This document shows positions 46,966-59,962 of a stretch of DNA of 64,000 nt, piece by piece. How positions within the stretch are numbered: position 1 is the first letter of the stretch; each line of letters begins with the position of its first letter. A program made the translations under genes and the position numbers. The notes under the pieces are model-generated. The model was not told the DNA's origin, made no database searches, and saw nothing but the letters and a program-made list of their open reading frames with translations. This DNA is from Piliocolobus tephrosceles (Eukaryota > Chordata > Mammalia > Primates > Cercopithecidae), in the NCBI RefSeq assembly GCF_002776525.5, contig NC_045443.1, positions 59,088,908 through 59,152,907 of the forward strand, read 5' to 3'.

Positions 46966-47520
46966 TGTAAGAGATCAGCTTATGCCACCCCAAAATATTC
47001 TACTTTGGCATAAAGAGGCAAATGAGAATTAACAGATGCAGAAAGAAGCCTTCTTGGAGCATCCTTTATCTCACTAAAAGCAGAAACTTGAAACTTCTGA
47101 GAAATGAGGACTGCCACAAATCTCCTCTCCTAGGGAAGTTTTAAGGCCATGAAAAAGATGGAAAGTTGGTACCAAATGGATCAGCAAACAAACCTTACTA
47201 AAATAAACCTTATCTTCCATTAGTTTGCCCCATATATTTACCTTCCCACAGTTTGCTCCTTCTAAAAGCCTAAAACTCTTTTCCTTTGTCTTGTCACTTT
47301 TCTACAAATGTATTGTTCCTTGTTATGATGATACGTAAACCCAAGTTCTAGCCAGTTCTTTGAGTAACTCTTCACTGTTTCTCACACATGTATGTGTGCA
47401 GTGCATGTTCATAAACTCTATTTTTTGCTTGTTAATTTTCCTTTTGTCAGTTTAATTTCAAGAGCCCTAGCCAAAGAACCTACAAGGGTAATGGGAAAAA
47501 CAAATTCCTCCCCTATGCCA
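46966..47520 (+). mobile_element. Solo LTR of an old ERV, subfamily unresolved
   Basis: About 555 bp from TGTAAGAGATCAGC to CCCTATGCCA (TG...CA ends) with the layout of an LTR: 'aaagcagaaacttgaaacttctgag' and 'cctagggaagttttaaggcc' early, a 'cataaactctattttttgcttg' polyadenylation-like region, and 'ttttgtcagtttaatttcaagagccctagcc' near the end. No internal region follows. A target site duplication is not evident. Only the family (ERVL or ERV1) is in doubt. Confidence 0.6.
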
Positions 47521-47576
47521 TATACAATGAACAATTTTCAAATAATATAATAATAAGAAGGAACCTGATCCCAGTG

Positions 47577-47587
47577 CCAAGATGGCC
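47577..47587 (-). promoter_or_regulatory. YY1-type motif at the L1 copy 1 5' end
   Basis: CCAAGATGGCC at the very start of the 5' UTR keeps the GCCATCTT core that in primate L1 binds YY1 and sets the transcription start. The element is otherwise degenerate, so activity is doubtful. Confidence 0.6.
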
Positions 47588-48580
47588 AAATAGGAACAGC
47601 TCTAGCCTCCAGCACCCAGTGTGAGCAACACAGAAGACGGGTGATTTCTGCATTTCTAACTGAGGTATCGGGTTCATCTCACTGGGGCATGTCAGACAGT
47701 CAGTGCAGGACAGTGGGTACAGCCCAATGAGTGAGAGCCAAAGCAGGGCAAGGCATCGCCTACCCGGGAAGCTCAAGGGGGAAGGGAATTCCTTTTCCTA
47801 GCCAAGGGAAACCATGACACACAACACCTGGAAAATTGGGTCACTCCCACCCTAATACTGCGCTTTACCAAGGGTCTTAGCAAACGGCACACCAGGAGAC
47901 TATACCCTGTGCCTGGCTCAGAGGCCTCCCTCATTGCTAGCACAGCAGTCTGAGATCTAACTGCAAGGCGGCAGCGAGGCTGGGGGAGGGGTGCCCACAA
48001 TGCTGAGGCTTAAGTAGGTAAACAAAGAGGCCCAGAAGCTAGAACTGGGTGGAGTCCACCGAAGCTCAAGGAGGCCTGCCTGCCTCTGTAGACTCCACCT
48101 CTGATGACAGGGCATAACTAAACAAAAAGCAGCAGAAACCTCTGCAGATGTAAACATCCCTGTCTGACAGCTTTGAAGACAATGGTGATTCTCCCAGGAC
48201 AGGGGTTGAGATCTGAGAATGGACAGACTGCCTGCTCAAGTGAGTCCCTGACCTCTGAGTAGCCTAACTGGGAGACATCCCCCACTGGGGCAGACTGACA
48301 ACTCACACCTCACACGGCCGGGTACAACTCTGAGACGAAGCTTCCAGAGGAACAATCAGACAGCAACACTTGCTGTTCAGGAATATTCTCTCTTCTGCAG
48401 CCACTGCTGCTGATACTCAGGCAAACAGGGTCTGGAGAGAACCTCTAACAAACTCCAACAGACCTACATCTGAGGGCGCTGACTGTTGAAGGAAAATTAA
48501 CAAATAGAAAAGACATCTACACCAAAACCTCATCTGTACGTCACCATCATCAAAGACCAAAGCTAGATAAAACCACAGAG

Positions 48581-49596
48581 ACGGGGAAAAGCAGTGTAGA
48601 AAGGCTGAAAATTCAAAAAATCAGAGCACCTCTCCCCCTCCAAAGGAACGCAGCTCCTCACCAGCAACAGAGCAAAGCTGGATGGAGAATGACTTTGACA
48701 AGTTGAGAGAATAAGGCTTCAGTCAATCAAATTTCTTAGAGCTAAAGGAGGAATGACGAACCCAGTGCAAAGAAACTAAAAACCTTGAAAAAAGATTTGA
48801 CAAATGGATAACAAGAATAACCAATGCAGAGAAGTCCATAAATGACCTGATAGAGATGAAAATCATGACATGAGAACTACGTGACAAATACACAAGCTTC
48901 AGTAACTGACTTGAACAACTGGAAGAACGAGCATCAGTGATTGAAGATCAAATGAATAAAATGAAGCGAGAAGAGAAGTTTAGAGAAAAAAGAGTAAAAA
49001 GAAATTACAAAGCCTCCAAGAAATATGGGGTTATGTGAAAAGACCACATCTATATCTGATTGGTGTACCTGAAAATGACAGGGAGAATGGAACCAAGTTG
49101 GAAAGCACTCTGCAGGATATTATCCAGGAGAACTTCCCCAACGTAGCAAGGCAGGCCAACATTCAAATTCAGGAAATACAAATAATGCCACAAAGATACT
49201 CCTCAAGAAGAGCAACTCCAAGACACACAATTGTCAGATTCACCAAAGTTGAAATGAAGGAAAAAAATGTTAAGGGCAGCCAGAGAGAAAGGTCGGGTTA
49301 CCCACAAAGGGAAGCCCATCAGACTAACAGCAAATCTCTCAGCAGAAACTCTACAAGCCAGAAGAGACTGGGGACCAATATTCAACATTCTTAAAGAAAA
49401 TAATTTTAAACCCAGAATTTCATATCCAGCCAAACTAAGTTTCATAAGTGAAGGAGAAATAAAATCCTTTACATACAAGCAAATGCTTAGATATTTTGTC
49501 ACCACCAGGCCTGCCCTACAAGAGATCCTGAAGGAAGCACTAAACATGGAAAGGAACAACCAGTACCAGCCATTGCAAAAACATGCCAAAATGTAA
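48581..49596 (+). pseudogene. L1 ORF1 relic (RNA-binding chaperone), copy 1
   Basis: Corresponds in length to the family ORF1 of 338 codons (about 1016 bp). The start codon position reads ACG (48581) and an in-frame TAA at 48712-48714 truncates it early. The intact protein is a trimeric nucleic-acid chaperone with coiled coil, RRM and C-terminal domains. Residual C-terminal text ('RPALQEILKEALNMER') is visible at about 49505-49555. TAA at 49594-49596 is the ancestral stop. Confidence 0.9.
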
Positions 49597-49659
49597 AGAC
49601 CGTCAATGCTAGGAAGAAACTGCATCAACTAATGAGGTAAATAACGAGCTAACATCATA

Positions 49660-52600
49660 ATGACAGGATCAAGTTCACACATAACAATATTAATCTTAAA
49701 TGTTAATGGGCTAAATGGTCCAATAAAACACACAGATTGGCAAGTTGGATAAAGATTCAAGACCCATCAGTTTGCTGTATTCAGGAGACCGATCTCACAT
49801 GCAAAGAAACACATAGACTCAAAATAAAGGAATGGAGGAAGATCTACCAAGCAAATGGAAAACAAAAAAAAGGCAGGGGTTGAAATCCTAGTCTCTGATA
49901 AAACAGACTTTAGACCACCAAAGATCAAAAAAGACAAAGAAGGCCATTACATATTGGTAAAGGGATCAATTCAACAAGAAGAGCTAACTATCCTAAATAT
50001 ATATGCACCCAATACAGGGAGCACACAGATTCATAAAGCAAGTCCTTAGAGACTTACAAAGAGACTTAGACTCTCACACAATAATAATGAGAGACTTTAA
50101 TACCCCACTGTCAACATTACACAGATCAATGAGACAGAAAGTTAATAAGGATATCCAGGAATTGAACTCAACTCTGCACCAAGTGGACTTAATAGACATC
50201 TACAGAACACTCCACCTGAAATCAACAGAATATATGTTCTTCTCAGCACTACATCACACTTATTCCAAAATTGACCACATAGTTGGAAGCAAAGCACTCC
50301 TCAGCAAATGTAAAAGAACAGAAATTATAACAAACTGTCTCTCAGACCACAGTGCAATCAAGCTAGAACTTAGGACTAAGAAATTCAATCAAAACTGCTA
50401 AACTATATGGAAACTGAACAGTCTTCTCCTGAATGACTACTGGGTACATAACGAAATGAAGGTAGAAATAAAGATGTTTTTTGAAATCAATGAGAACAAA
50501 GATACAGCATACCAGAATCTCTGGGATACATTTAAAGCAGTGTGGAGAGAGAAATTTGTAAAACGAAATGCCCGCAAGGGAAATTAGGAAAGATCTAAAA
50601 TTGACACCCTAACATCACAATGAAAAGAACTAGAGAAGCAAGAGCACATTCAAAACCTATCAGAAGGCAAGAAATAGCTAAGATCAGAGCAGAACTGAAG
50701 GAGACAGAGACACCAAAAACCCTTCAAAACATCAATGAATCCAGGAGCTGGTTTTTTGAAAAGATCAACAAAATTGATAGACCACTAGCAAGACTAATAA
50801 AGAAGAAGAGAGAAGAATCAAATAGATGCAATCAAAAAAAAATGATAAAGGCGATAGAACCACCAACCTCACAGAAATAAAAACAACCATCAAGGAATAC
50901 TATAAACACCACTACGCAAATAAACTAGAAAACCTAGAAGAAATGGATACATTCCTGGATACATACACTCTCCCAAGACTAAATCAGGAATAAGTTGAAT
51001 CCCTGAATAGATCAATACATAACAGGCTGTAAAATTGAGGCAATAATTAATAACCTACCAACTAAAAAAAGTCCAGGACCAGACGAATTTGCAGCCAAAT
51101 TCTACCAGAGGTACAAAGAGGAGCTGGTACCATTCCTTCTGAAACTATTCCAATCAATAGAAAAAGAGGGAATCCTCCCTAACTCATTTTATGAGGCCAA
51201 CATCATCCTGATACCAAAGCCTGGCAGAACACAACAAAAAAGAGAATTTTAGACCTATATCTGTGATGAACATCGATGCAAAAATCCTCAATAAAATACT
51301 GGCATACCAAATCCAGCAGCACATCAAAAAACTTATCCCCCATTACAAGTGGGCTTCATACCTGGGATGAAAAGCTGGTTCAACATATGCAAATCAATAA
51401 ATGTAATCCAGCATATAAACCGAACCAAAAATAAAAACCACATGATTATCTCAATAGATGCAGAAAAGTCCTTTAACAAAATTCAACAGCCCTTCATGCT
51501 AAAAACTCTCAATAAATTAGGTATTGATGGAATGTATCTCAAAATAATAAGAGCTATTTATGACAAACCCACAGCTAATGTCATATTGAAGGGCAAAAAC
51601 TGGAAGCATTCCCCTTAAAAACTGGCACAAGACAAGGATGTCCTCTCTCACCATTCCTATTAAACATAGTGTTGGAAGATCTGGCCAGGGCAATCAGGCA
51701 AGAGAAAGAAATAAAGGGTATTCAGTTAGGAAAAGAAGTCAAATTATCCCTGTTTACAGATGACATGATTGTATATTTAGAAAACCCCACCATCTCAGCC
51801 CTAAATCCCCTTAAGCTGATGAGCAACTTCAGCAAAGTCTCAGGATACAAAATCAACGTGCAAAAATCACAAGCATTCTTATACACCAGTAACAGACAAA
51901 CAGAACCAAATCATGAGTAAACTCTCATTCACATAGCTTCAAAGAGAATAAAATACCTAGAATTCCAACTTACAAGGGACATGAAGGATCTCTTCAAAGA
52001 GAACTACAAATCGCTGCTCAATGAAATAAAAGAGGACACAAACAAATGGAAGAACATTCCACGCTCATGGGTAGGAAGAATGAATATCATGAAAATGGCC
52101 ATACTGCCCAAGGTAATTTATAGATTTGCCATTGCCATCAAGCTACCAATGACTTTCTTCACAGAATTGGAAAAAAACTGCTTTAAAGTTCATATGGAAC
52201 CAAAAAAGATCATGCATTGCCAAGGCAATCCTCAGCCAAAAGATCAAAGCTGGAGGCATCATGCTACCTGACTTCAAACTATACTGCAAGGCTACAGTAA
52301 CCAAAACAGCATGGTACTGGTACCAAAACAGAGATATAGACCAATGGAACAGAACAGAGCCCTCAGAAATAATACCACACATCTACAGCCATCTGATCTT
52401 TGACAAACCTGAGAAAAGCAAGAAATGGGGAAAGTTTTCACTATTTAATAAATGGTGCTGGGAAAATTGGCTAGCCATAAGTAGAAAGCTGAAACTGGAT
52501 CCTTCCCTTACTCCTTTTACGAAAATTAATTCAAGATGGATTAGAGACTTAAATGTTAGACCTAATACCATAAAAACCCTAGAAGAAAACCTAGGTAATA

Positions 52601-53467
52601 CCATTCAGGACATAGGCATAGGCAAGGACTTCATGTCTAAAACACTAAAAGCAATGGCAACAAAAGCCAAAATTGACAAATGGGATCTAATTAAACTAAA
52701 CAGCTTCTGCACAGCAAAAGAAACTACCATCACAGTGAACAGACAACCTACAGAATGGGAGAAAATTTTTGCAATCTGCTCATCTGACAAAGGGCTAATA
52801 TCCAGAACCTACAAAGAACTCAAACAAATTTACAAGAAAAAAACAAACAACCGCATCAAAAAGTGAGCAAAGGATATGAACAGACATTTCTCAAAAGAAG
52901 ACATTCACACAGCCAACAGACACATGAAAAAATGTTCATCATCACTCGCCATCAGAGAAATGCAAATCAAAACCACAATGAGATACCATCTCACACCAGT
53001 TAGAATGGCAATCATTAAAAATCAGAAAACAACAGGTGCTGGAGAGGATGTGGAGAAATAGGAAGACTTTTACACTATTGGTGGGATTGTAAACTAGTTC
53101 AACCATTGTGGAAAAGAGTGTTTCAATTCCTCAAAGAACTAGAACTAGAAATACCATTTGACCCAGCCATGCCACTACTGAGTATATACCCAAGGATTAT
53201 AAATTATGCTACTATAAAGATACATGCACACATATGTTTATTGTGGCACTACTCACAATAGCAAAGACTTGGAACGAACCCAAATGTCTATCAATGACAG
53301 ACTGAATTAAGAAAATGTGGCCCATATACACCATGGAATACTATGTAGCCACAAAAAAGGATGAGTTCATGTCCTTTGTAGGGACATGGGTGCAGCTGGA
53401 ACCCACATGCTCAGCAAACTATTGCAAGAACAGAAAACCAAACACCGCATGTTCTCACTTGAATTGA
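49660..53467 (+). pseudogene. L1 ORF2 relic (endonuclease-reverse transcriptase), copy 1
   Basis: Starts at the canonical ATGACAGG context and ends at TGA 53465-53467. Its length, about 3.8 kb, matches the family (about 1275 codons). Endonuclease relic: 'DFNTPLS' near 50094, 'KIDHIVGS' near 50265 and the catalytic-type SDH at 50342-50350. In the reverse transcriptase, the FADD box reads F-T-D-D (51753-51764). The cysteine-rich C terminus is partly kept. Frameshifts and stops occur throughout, for example the TAA at 50399-50401. Confidence 0.93.
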
Positions 53468-53668
53468 ACAATGAGATCACTTGGACACAGGAAGGGGAAC
53501 ATCACACACTGGGGCCTGTTGTGGGGTGGGGGGAGGGGAGAAAGATAGCACTAGGAGATATACCTAATGTAAATGATGAGTTAATGGGTACAGCACACCA
53601 AATGGCACATGTATACATATGTAACAAACCTGCTCGTTGTGCACATGTACTCTAGACCTTAAAGTATA

Positions 53669-53672
<4 letters not shown>

Positions 53673-53699
<27 letters not shown>

Positions 53700-53700
53700 A
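53673..53700. repeat. (AT)n microsatellite in the L1 tail
   Basis: Alternating AT about 28 bp long has grown in the poly(A) region of L1 copy 1. Confidence 0.9.
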
Positions 53701-53779
53701 TAATAAATAAATGATATAGAATATCACATGGTAATGCTAAGATGCTCTGGGGAAAAAAAAGGAACAAGTAGAGAGTTGT

Positions 53780-55163
53780 CAGAGAAACCTGCAGGGAAGA
53801 GATTCAGACTTAAAGAAGATGAGTGAGTACCCAAGTGAATATTTGGGAAAAAATTCTCCCTGGATGAACCAGTGAAAATGCCAATAGGTTAGAGTGTGAT
53901 TGGTGGGTTCAGAGGCCAGTGTAACTGGAGCAGAACAGAAGAGGAAAGCAGTAGGAACCAATGTCAGAAGTAACATGGTAGGCCAAGACATAATGGGAAT
54001 GATCAGCCATTATGAAGAATTGGCTTTGACTTTGAGTGGCAAAGAGAACCACAGATGTGTTAAAGCAGAAGCATGACAAGATAAGACTTAGGTTTTAATT
54101 AATCACCCTGCCAGATATATTGAGATATTCTGTGGGGTAGGGAAGAGAGCAAGTGAGCCACTTAGGAGACTAAGAGATATTGCTGGCTTAGGCCAGAGTG
54201 GTAGCAGTGGAAGTGGTGAGAAGTAACCAGCTACAAGATGTAAGGTGAACAAAGAGCAAGAAGATTCCCTGATAGATTGAATTATGTTTTTAAGAAATAG
54301 AAGACTCAAGGAGGATCTTAAAATTTGGGGGTTTGTGCAATAGAAGAATAGAATTGCCCCTATGTGAAATGGAAAAGGCTATGGCTGAAACAGGAGACTT
54401 TTTGTTTGGTATGGTGTGGTGGGGTGTGGCGTGGTGTGGTGGGATGTGATTTGGCATGGGTCTTTTTGTGCAGTGGGATCAAGATTTCCATTTTGTACAC
54501 ATCAGGTTTGAGCTGTCTATTAATTCTGCAAGTAGAATTGTTCAATAAAGTACCTGGATACACAAATAAGGAATTGAAAATAATCTGAATACAAACACTA
54601 ATTTGCATATTGATGTTATTTAAAAGCATATGACTACACGGTACGACTATGCATCAATGTATACAGAAAAGATATAAGGAATAAATAATGAACCCAGGAT
54701 CTCACTAACATTTAGAGGTGAGGGAAAAGAGGAGGAACCAGTAAATGGCAATGAGAAAAAAATGAAGTGGTAGAAAAATTGAGAATGTGGTGTCCTTCAA
54801 GCCAAATAAAGAAAGTTTATCAAAAAGAAATATGTGATTAACTATTTCAAATGCTGTTAATAGATCAAGTAAAATGAGGACTAAAAACTGAACGTTCAAT
54901 TTAGCAATGCAGCAGTTTCAGTTGTCTTGACAATAGCAAGTTTAGAGAAGTACCACAAAGACCAGATTAGATTTTGTGTGGGAGAACAGAAGGAGAGCAA
55001 GTGCAGCAAAATAATGCAGCTGGTTGGAAGGTGCAGTCAAAATAACTTTAAAAAAATTGAAGAAACAATGCATGTTTGTATACTGCTGAAAATGATCCAC
55101 TAAAAAGTCAATAACTGAAGATGAAAGGAAAAGGAAGAGTCACTGAAGTTATCTCCTTGGGGT
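53780..55163 (-). mobile_element. Antisense L2 LINE (target of L1 copy 2)
   Basis: Antisense L2 phrases in order: 'gtgaaaatgccaataggttag', 'tggcaaagagaaccacag', 'accctgccagatatattgag', 'ggccagagtggtagcagtgg', 'aatgtggtgtccttcaagcc' and 'tagatcaagtaaaatgaggac'. The same L2 resumes right of the composite L1 at 62817 ('caaagcacaagtagaggg'). Confidence 0.75.
54402..54462 (+). repeat. G/T-rich GGTGT-like low-complexity repeat
   Basis: Imperfect units TGGTGTGGTGGGGTGTGG, GTGGTGTGG, GTGGGATG, about 60 bp, inside the L2 relic. The strong G/T strand bias suggests local slippage. Confidence 0.8.
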
Positions 55164-55179
55164 GAAAGGAAATAGGATC
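55164..55179 (+). repeat. Left 16-bp target site duplication of composite L1
   Basis: GAAAGGAAATAGGATC is identical to 62801-62816. L2 sequence continues across the pair. Confidence 0.9.
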
Positions 55180-55190
55180 TGATGCTGGGC

Positions 55191-55198
55191 AAGATGGC
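55191..55198 (-). promoter_or_regulatory. YY1-type motif at the L1 copy 2 5' end
   Basis: AAGATGGC keeps the minus-strand GCCATCTT core at the start of the 5' UTR, the position where YY1 directs L1 transcription initiation. Confidence 0.55.
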
Positions 55199-56511
55199 TG
55201 AATAGGAACAGTTCTGGTCTGCAGCTCCCACAGACCGATGCAGAAGGGGGATGATTTCTGCATTTCCAAGAGAGGTACCCAGGTCTTCTCATTAGGACTG
55301 GTTAGAAAGTTGGTGCAGACCATGGAGGGTGAGCAGGAGCAGGGTGGGGTATCACCTCACCCAAAAAGCGCAAGGGGTCAGGGAACCCCCTTCCCTAGCC
55401 AGGGGAAGCTGTGAGGGACTGTGCTGTGAGGGATGGTACTATCTGGACCAGAAACTACACTTTTCCCATGGTCTTTGCAACCCACAGATCAGGAGATTCC
55501 CTAGGGTGCCAACACCACCAGGGCCCTGGGTTTCAAGCACAAAACTGGGTGGCCATTTGGGCAGACACCAAGCGAGCTGCAGGAGTTTCTTTTCATACCC
55601 CAGTGGCACCTGGAACACTAGAGAGACAGAACCATTCACTCCCCTGGAAAGGGAGATGCAGCCAGGGAGCTGAGTGGTCTAGCTCAGGAAATCCCACCCC
55701 CACGGAGCCCAACAAGCTAAGATCCACTGGCTTGAAATTCTCGCTGCCCCCATAGTAATCTGAAGTCGACCTGGGATGCTCGAGCTTGGTGGGGACAGGG
55801 GCGTCTACCATTCCTGAGGCTTGAGTAGGAGATCTTCCCCTGACAGTGTAAACAAAGTCACCAGGAAATTCAAACAGGGTGCAAAACACACTGTGCAGCA
55901 AAGCCACTGTAGCCACACTGCTTCTTTAGATTCTTCCTCTCTGGGCAGGGCATCTCTGAAAGAAAGGCAGCAGCCCCAGTCAGGGGCATATAGATAAAAC
56001 TCTCATCTCCCTGGGATAGAGCACCTGGGGGAAGGGGCAGCTGTAGGTGCAGCTTCAGCAGCTATTCCTGCCTGCCAGCTCTAAAGAGAGCAGTAGATCT
56101 CCTAGCACAAAGATGAAGCTCTGCTAAGCAACAGATTGCCTCCTCAAGTGGTTCCCTGACCCCTGTGCTTCCTAACTGGGAACCACCTCCCAGCAGGGGT
56201 CAACCAATACCTCATACAGGAGAGCCCTGGCTGGCATACGGCAGGTCCCCCTCTGGGATGAAGATTTCAGAGGAAGGAACAGGCAGAAATCTTTGCTGTT
56301 CTGCAGCCTCTGCTGGTGATACCCAGGCAAACAGGCTCTGGAGTGGACCTTCAGCAAACTCCAGCAGACCTGCAGCCAAGGGGCCTGACTGTTAGAAGGA
56401 AAACTAACAAACAAAAAGCAATAGTATCGTATCAACAAAAAGGATGCCCACACAAAAACCCCATCTAAAGGTCACCAACATCAAAGAACAAAGGTAGATA
56501 AATCTACAAAG

Positions 56512-57528
56512 ATGAGGAAATGTCCGCATAAAAAGACTGAGAATTCCAAAACCCAGAATGCCTATTCTCCTCCAAAGGATCACAACTCTTCACCAGAAAG
56601 GGAACAAAACTGGATGGAGAATAAGTTTGATGAATTGACAGAAGTAGGCTTCAGAAGGTGGGTAATAACGAACGCCTCCAAGCTAAAGGAGCAAGTTCTA
56701 ACCCAATGCAAGGAAGCTAAGAACCTTGATAAAAGGTTACAGAAACTGCTAACTAGAATATGCAGTTTAGAGAACATACATGACCTGATGGAGCTCAAAA
56801 ACACAGCACAAGAACTTCGTGAAGCATACACAAATATCAATAGCCAAATTGATCTAGCAGAATAAAGGATATCAGTGAGTGAAGATCAACATAATGAAAT
56901 AAAACACAAAGACAAGATTAGAGGGGAAAAAAAGGAACAAACAAAGCCTCCAAGAAATATGGGACTATACGAAAAGACCAAACCTACGTTTCATTGATGT
57001 ACCTGAAAGTGACAGGGAGAATGGAACCAAGTTGAAAAGCATAATTCAAGATATAATCCAGGAAAACTTCCACAACCTAGCAAGACAGGCCAACACTCAA
57101 ATTCAGGAAGTACAGAGAACATCACAAAGATACTCCTTAAGGAGAGCAACCCCAAGACACATAATCATCAGATTCTCCAAAGTTGAAATGAAGGAAAAAA
57201 TGTTGAGGGGAGCCAGAGAGAAAGGTCGGGTTACCCACGAAGGGACGCCCATCAGACTACAGCAGATCTCTCTGCAGAAACCCTATAAGCCAGAAGAGGG
57301 TGGGGGCCAATATTCAACATTCTTAAAGAAAATAATTTTCAATACACAATTTCATGTCCAGCCAAACTAAGCTTCATAAGCAAAGGAGAAATAAAATGCT
57401 GTACAGGCAAGCAAATGCTGAGAGATTTTGTCACCACCAGGCCTGCCTTACCAGAGCTCCTGAAGGAGGCACTAAATATGGAGAGGAAAAACCAGTACCA
57501 GCCACTGCAAAAACATATCAAAATGTAA
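56512..57528 (+). pseudogene. L1 ORF1 relic, copy 2
   Basis: ATG at 56512 and the ancestral TAA at 57526-57528 span 1017 bp, close to the family ORF1 length (338 codons plus stop). A frame of 117 codons is open from the ATG (coiled-coil-like, rich in K/E/L), then a premature TAA at 56863-56865. Later indels change frame. The C-terminal RNA-binding part is recognisable as 'QANTQIQEVQRTSQRYSLRR' near 57090-57150. Confidence 0.92.
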
Positions 57529-58437
57529 AGACCATCTACACTATGAAGAAACTGCATCAACTAACAGGCAAAATAACCAGCTAGCATCATAATGACAGGA
57601 TCAAATTCACACATAACAATATTAATCTCAAAAGTAAACAGGCTAAATGTCCCGATTAAAAGACACAGACTGGCAAATTCAATAAAGAGTCAAGATCCAT
57701 CAGTGTGCTGTATTCAGGAGATCCATCTCACATGCAAAGATACACATAGGCTCAAAATAACGGGATGGAGGAGTATTTACCAAACAAATGGAAAGCGAAA
57801 AACCCAGGTGGTACAGTCCTAGTCTCTGATGAAACAGATTTTAAACCAAGAAAGGTCAAAGAAGACAAAGGGCATTATCTAATGGTAAAGGGATCAATGC
57901 AACAAGAAGAGGTAACTATCCTAAATATATATGCACCCAATACAGGAGCACCCAGATTCAAAAAGCAACTTTTTACAGAAATAAAAAGACACTTAGACTC
58001 CCACACAATAATAGTGGGAGACTTTAACACCCCACTGTCAATATTAGACAGATCAATGAGATGTGAAATTAACAAGAATATTCAGGACTTGAACTCAGCT
58101 CTGGACCAAGCAGACCTAATAGACATCTACAGAACTCTCCACCCCAAATCAACAGAATATACATTCTTCTCAGCACCATATAGGACTTATTATAAAATTG
58201 ATCATATGATTGGCAGTAAAACACTCCTCAGCAAATGTAAAATAATGGAAATAATAACAAACAGTCTCTCAGATCTCAGTGCAACCAAATTACAACTCAG
58301 GATTTAAAAACTCATTCAAAACTGCACAACTACATGGAAACTGAACAACCTGCTCCTGAATGACTATTGGGTAAATAATGAAATTAAGGTAGAAATAAAT
58401 AAGTTATTTGAAACCAATGAGAACAAAGACACAACGT

Positions 58438-58628
58438 ACCAGAATCTCTGAAACATACATAAAGCAGTGTTTAGAAGGAAATTTATAGCACTAAGTTCCC
58501 ACTGGAAAAAGCAGGGAAGATCTGAAATCAGCACCAGAATCTCTGGGACACAGCTGAAGCAGTGTTTAGAGGGAAATTTATAACACTAAATGCCCACAAA
58601 AGAAAGCAGGAAAGATCTAAAAATTAAC
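58438..58628 (+). repeat. 95-bp tandem duplication inside L1 ORF2
   Basis: Two adjacent diverged copies, 58438-58532 and 58533 to about 58628, both beginning ACCAGAATCTCTG. Each contains 'aagcagtgtttagaaggaaat' or its close variant and 'agatct'. The length is not a multiple of three, so it shifts the reading frame. Confidence 0.85.
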
Positions 58629-59660
58629 ACCCTAACATCACAATTAAAAGAACTAGAGAAGAAGAGTAAACAAATTCAAAAAGTAGCAGAAGACAAGAAA
58701 TAACTAAGATCAGAGCAGAACTGAAGGAGATAGAGATACGAAAAGTCCTTAAAAAAAATCAATGAATCCAGGAGCTGGTTTTTTGAAAAGATCAACAAAA
58801 TAGATAGACCACTAGATAGACAAATAAAGAAGAAAAGAGAGAAGAATCAAATAGACACAATAAAAAATGATACAGTGGATACCACCACTGATCCCACAGC
58901 AATAAAACTACCATCAGAGAATACTATAAACCCCTGTACGCAAATAAACTAGAAAATCTAGAAGAAATGGATACATTCCTGGTCACAAACACCTTTGCAA
59001 GACTAAACCAGGAGGAAGCCAAAACCCTGAATAGACCAATAACAAGTTCTGAAATTGAGGCAGTAATTAATAGCCTACCAACCAAAAAAAGCCCAGGACC
59101 AGATGGATTCACAGCCAAAATCTACCAGAGGTACAAAGAGGAGCTTATACCATTCCTTCTGAAACTATTCAAAACAATAGAAAAAGAACGATTCCTCCCT
59201 AACTCATTTTATGAGACCAGTATCATCCTGATACCAAAACCTGGCAGAGACACAACAAAAAAAAAGAAAATTTCAGGCCAGTATCCCTGATGAACATCAG
59301 TACAAAAAATCCTCAGTAAAATACTGGCAAACCAAATCCAGTAGCACATCAAAAAGCTTATCCACCATGATCAACTCAGCTTCACCCCTGGAATGCAAGG
59401 CTGGTCCAACATATGCAAATCAATAAATGGAATCCATCACATAAACGGAACCAATTACAAAAACCACATGATTATATCAATAGATGCAGAAAAGACCTTT
59501 GATAAAATCCAACACCCCTTCCTGCTAAAAACTCTCAATAAATTAGGTATTGATGGAATATATCTGAAAATAATAAGAGCTATTTATGCTAAAAACACAG
59601 CCAATATCATACTGAATGAGCAAAAGCTGGAAGAATTCCCTTTAAAAATGGGCACAAGAG

Positions 59661-59962
59661 GCTGGGTGCAGTGGTTCACACCTGTAATCCCAGCACTTTG
59701 GGAGGCTGAGGCAGATGGATTATGAGGTCAAGAGATCAAGACCATCCTGGCCAACATGGTGAAACCCTGTCTCTACTGAAACAGTATAAAAAATAGCTGG
59801 GCATGCTGGCACACAGCTGTAGTCCCAGCTACTTGGGAGGCTGAGACAGGAGAATTGCTTGAACCTGGGAGGCAGAGGTTGCAGTGAGCCAAGATTGCAC
59901 CACTGTACTCTAGTCTGGTGACAGAGTAAGACTCAGTCTTAAAAAAAGAAAAAAAAGAAAAA
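59661..59962 (+). mobile_element. AluS-type insertion into L1 copy 2
   Basis: A full-length diverged Alu ('gctgggtgcagtggttcac' to 'gtaagactcagtctt') with an A-rich tail. GGCACAAGAG at 59651-59660 and 59968-59977 is the core of the target site duplication. L1 ORF2 text resumes directly after it. Confidence 0.95.

Larger units (their letters stand above)
47557..53697 (+). mobile_element. Near full-length L1PA-type LINE, copy 1
   Basis: About 6.1 kb in sense orientation: 5' UTR with the YY1-type start motif, ORF1 relic, inter-ORF spacer, ORF2 relic and 3' UTR with a G-rich tract (53519-53545), ending in 'aaagtataataaatatat'. Both frames are broken, so it is immobile. The tail is an (AT)n microsatellite (53673-53700). 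ATATAATAATAA occurs at 47545-47556 and 53695-53706 and may be the target site duplication, but it is low-complexity. Confidence 0.96.
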
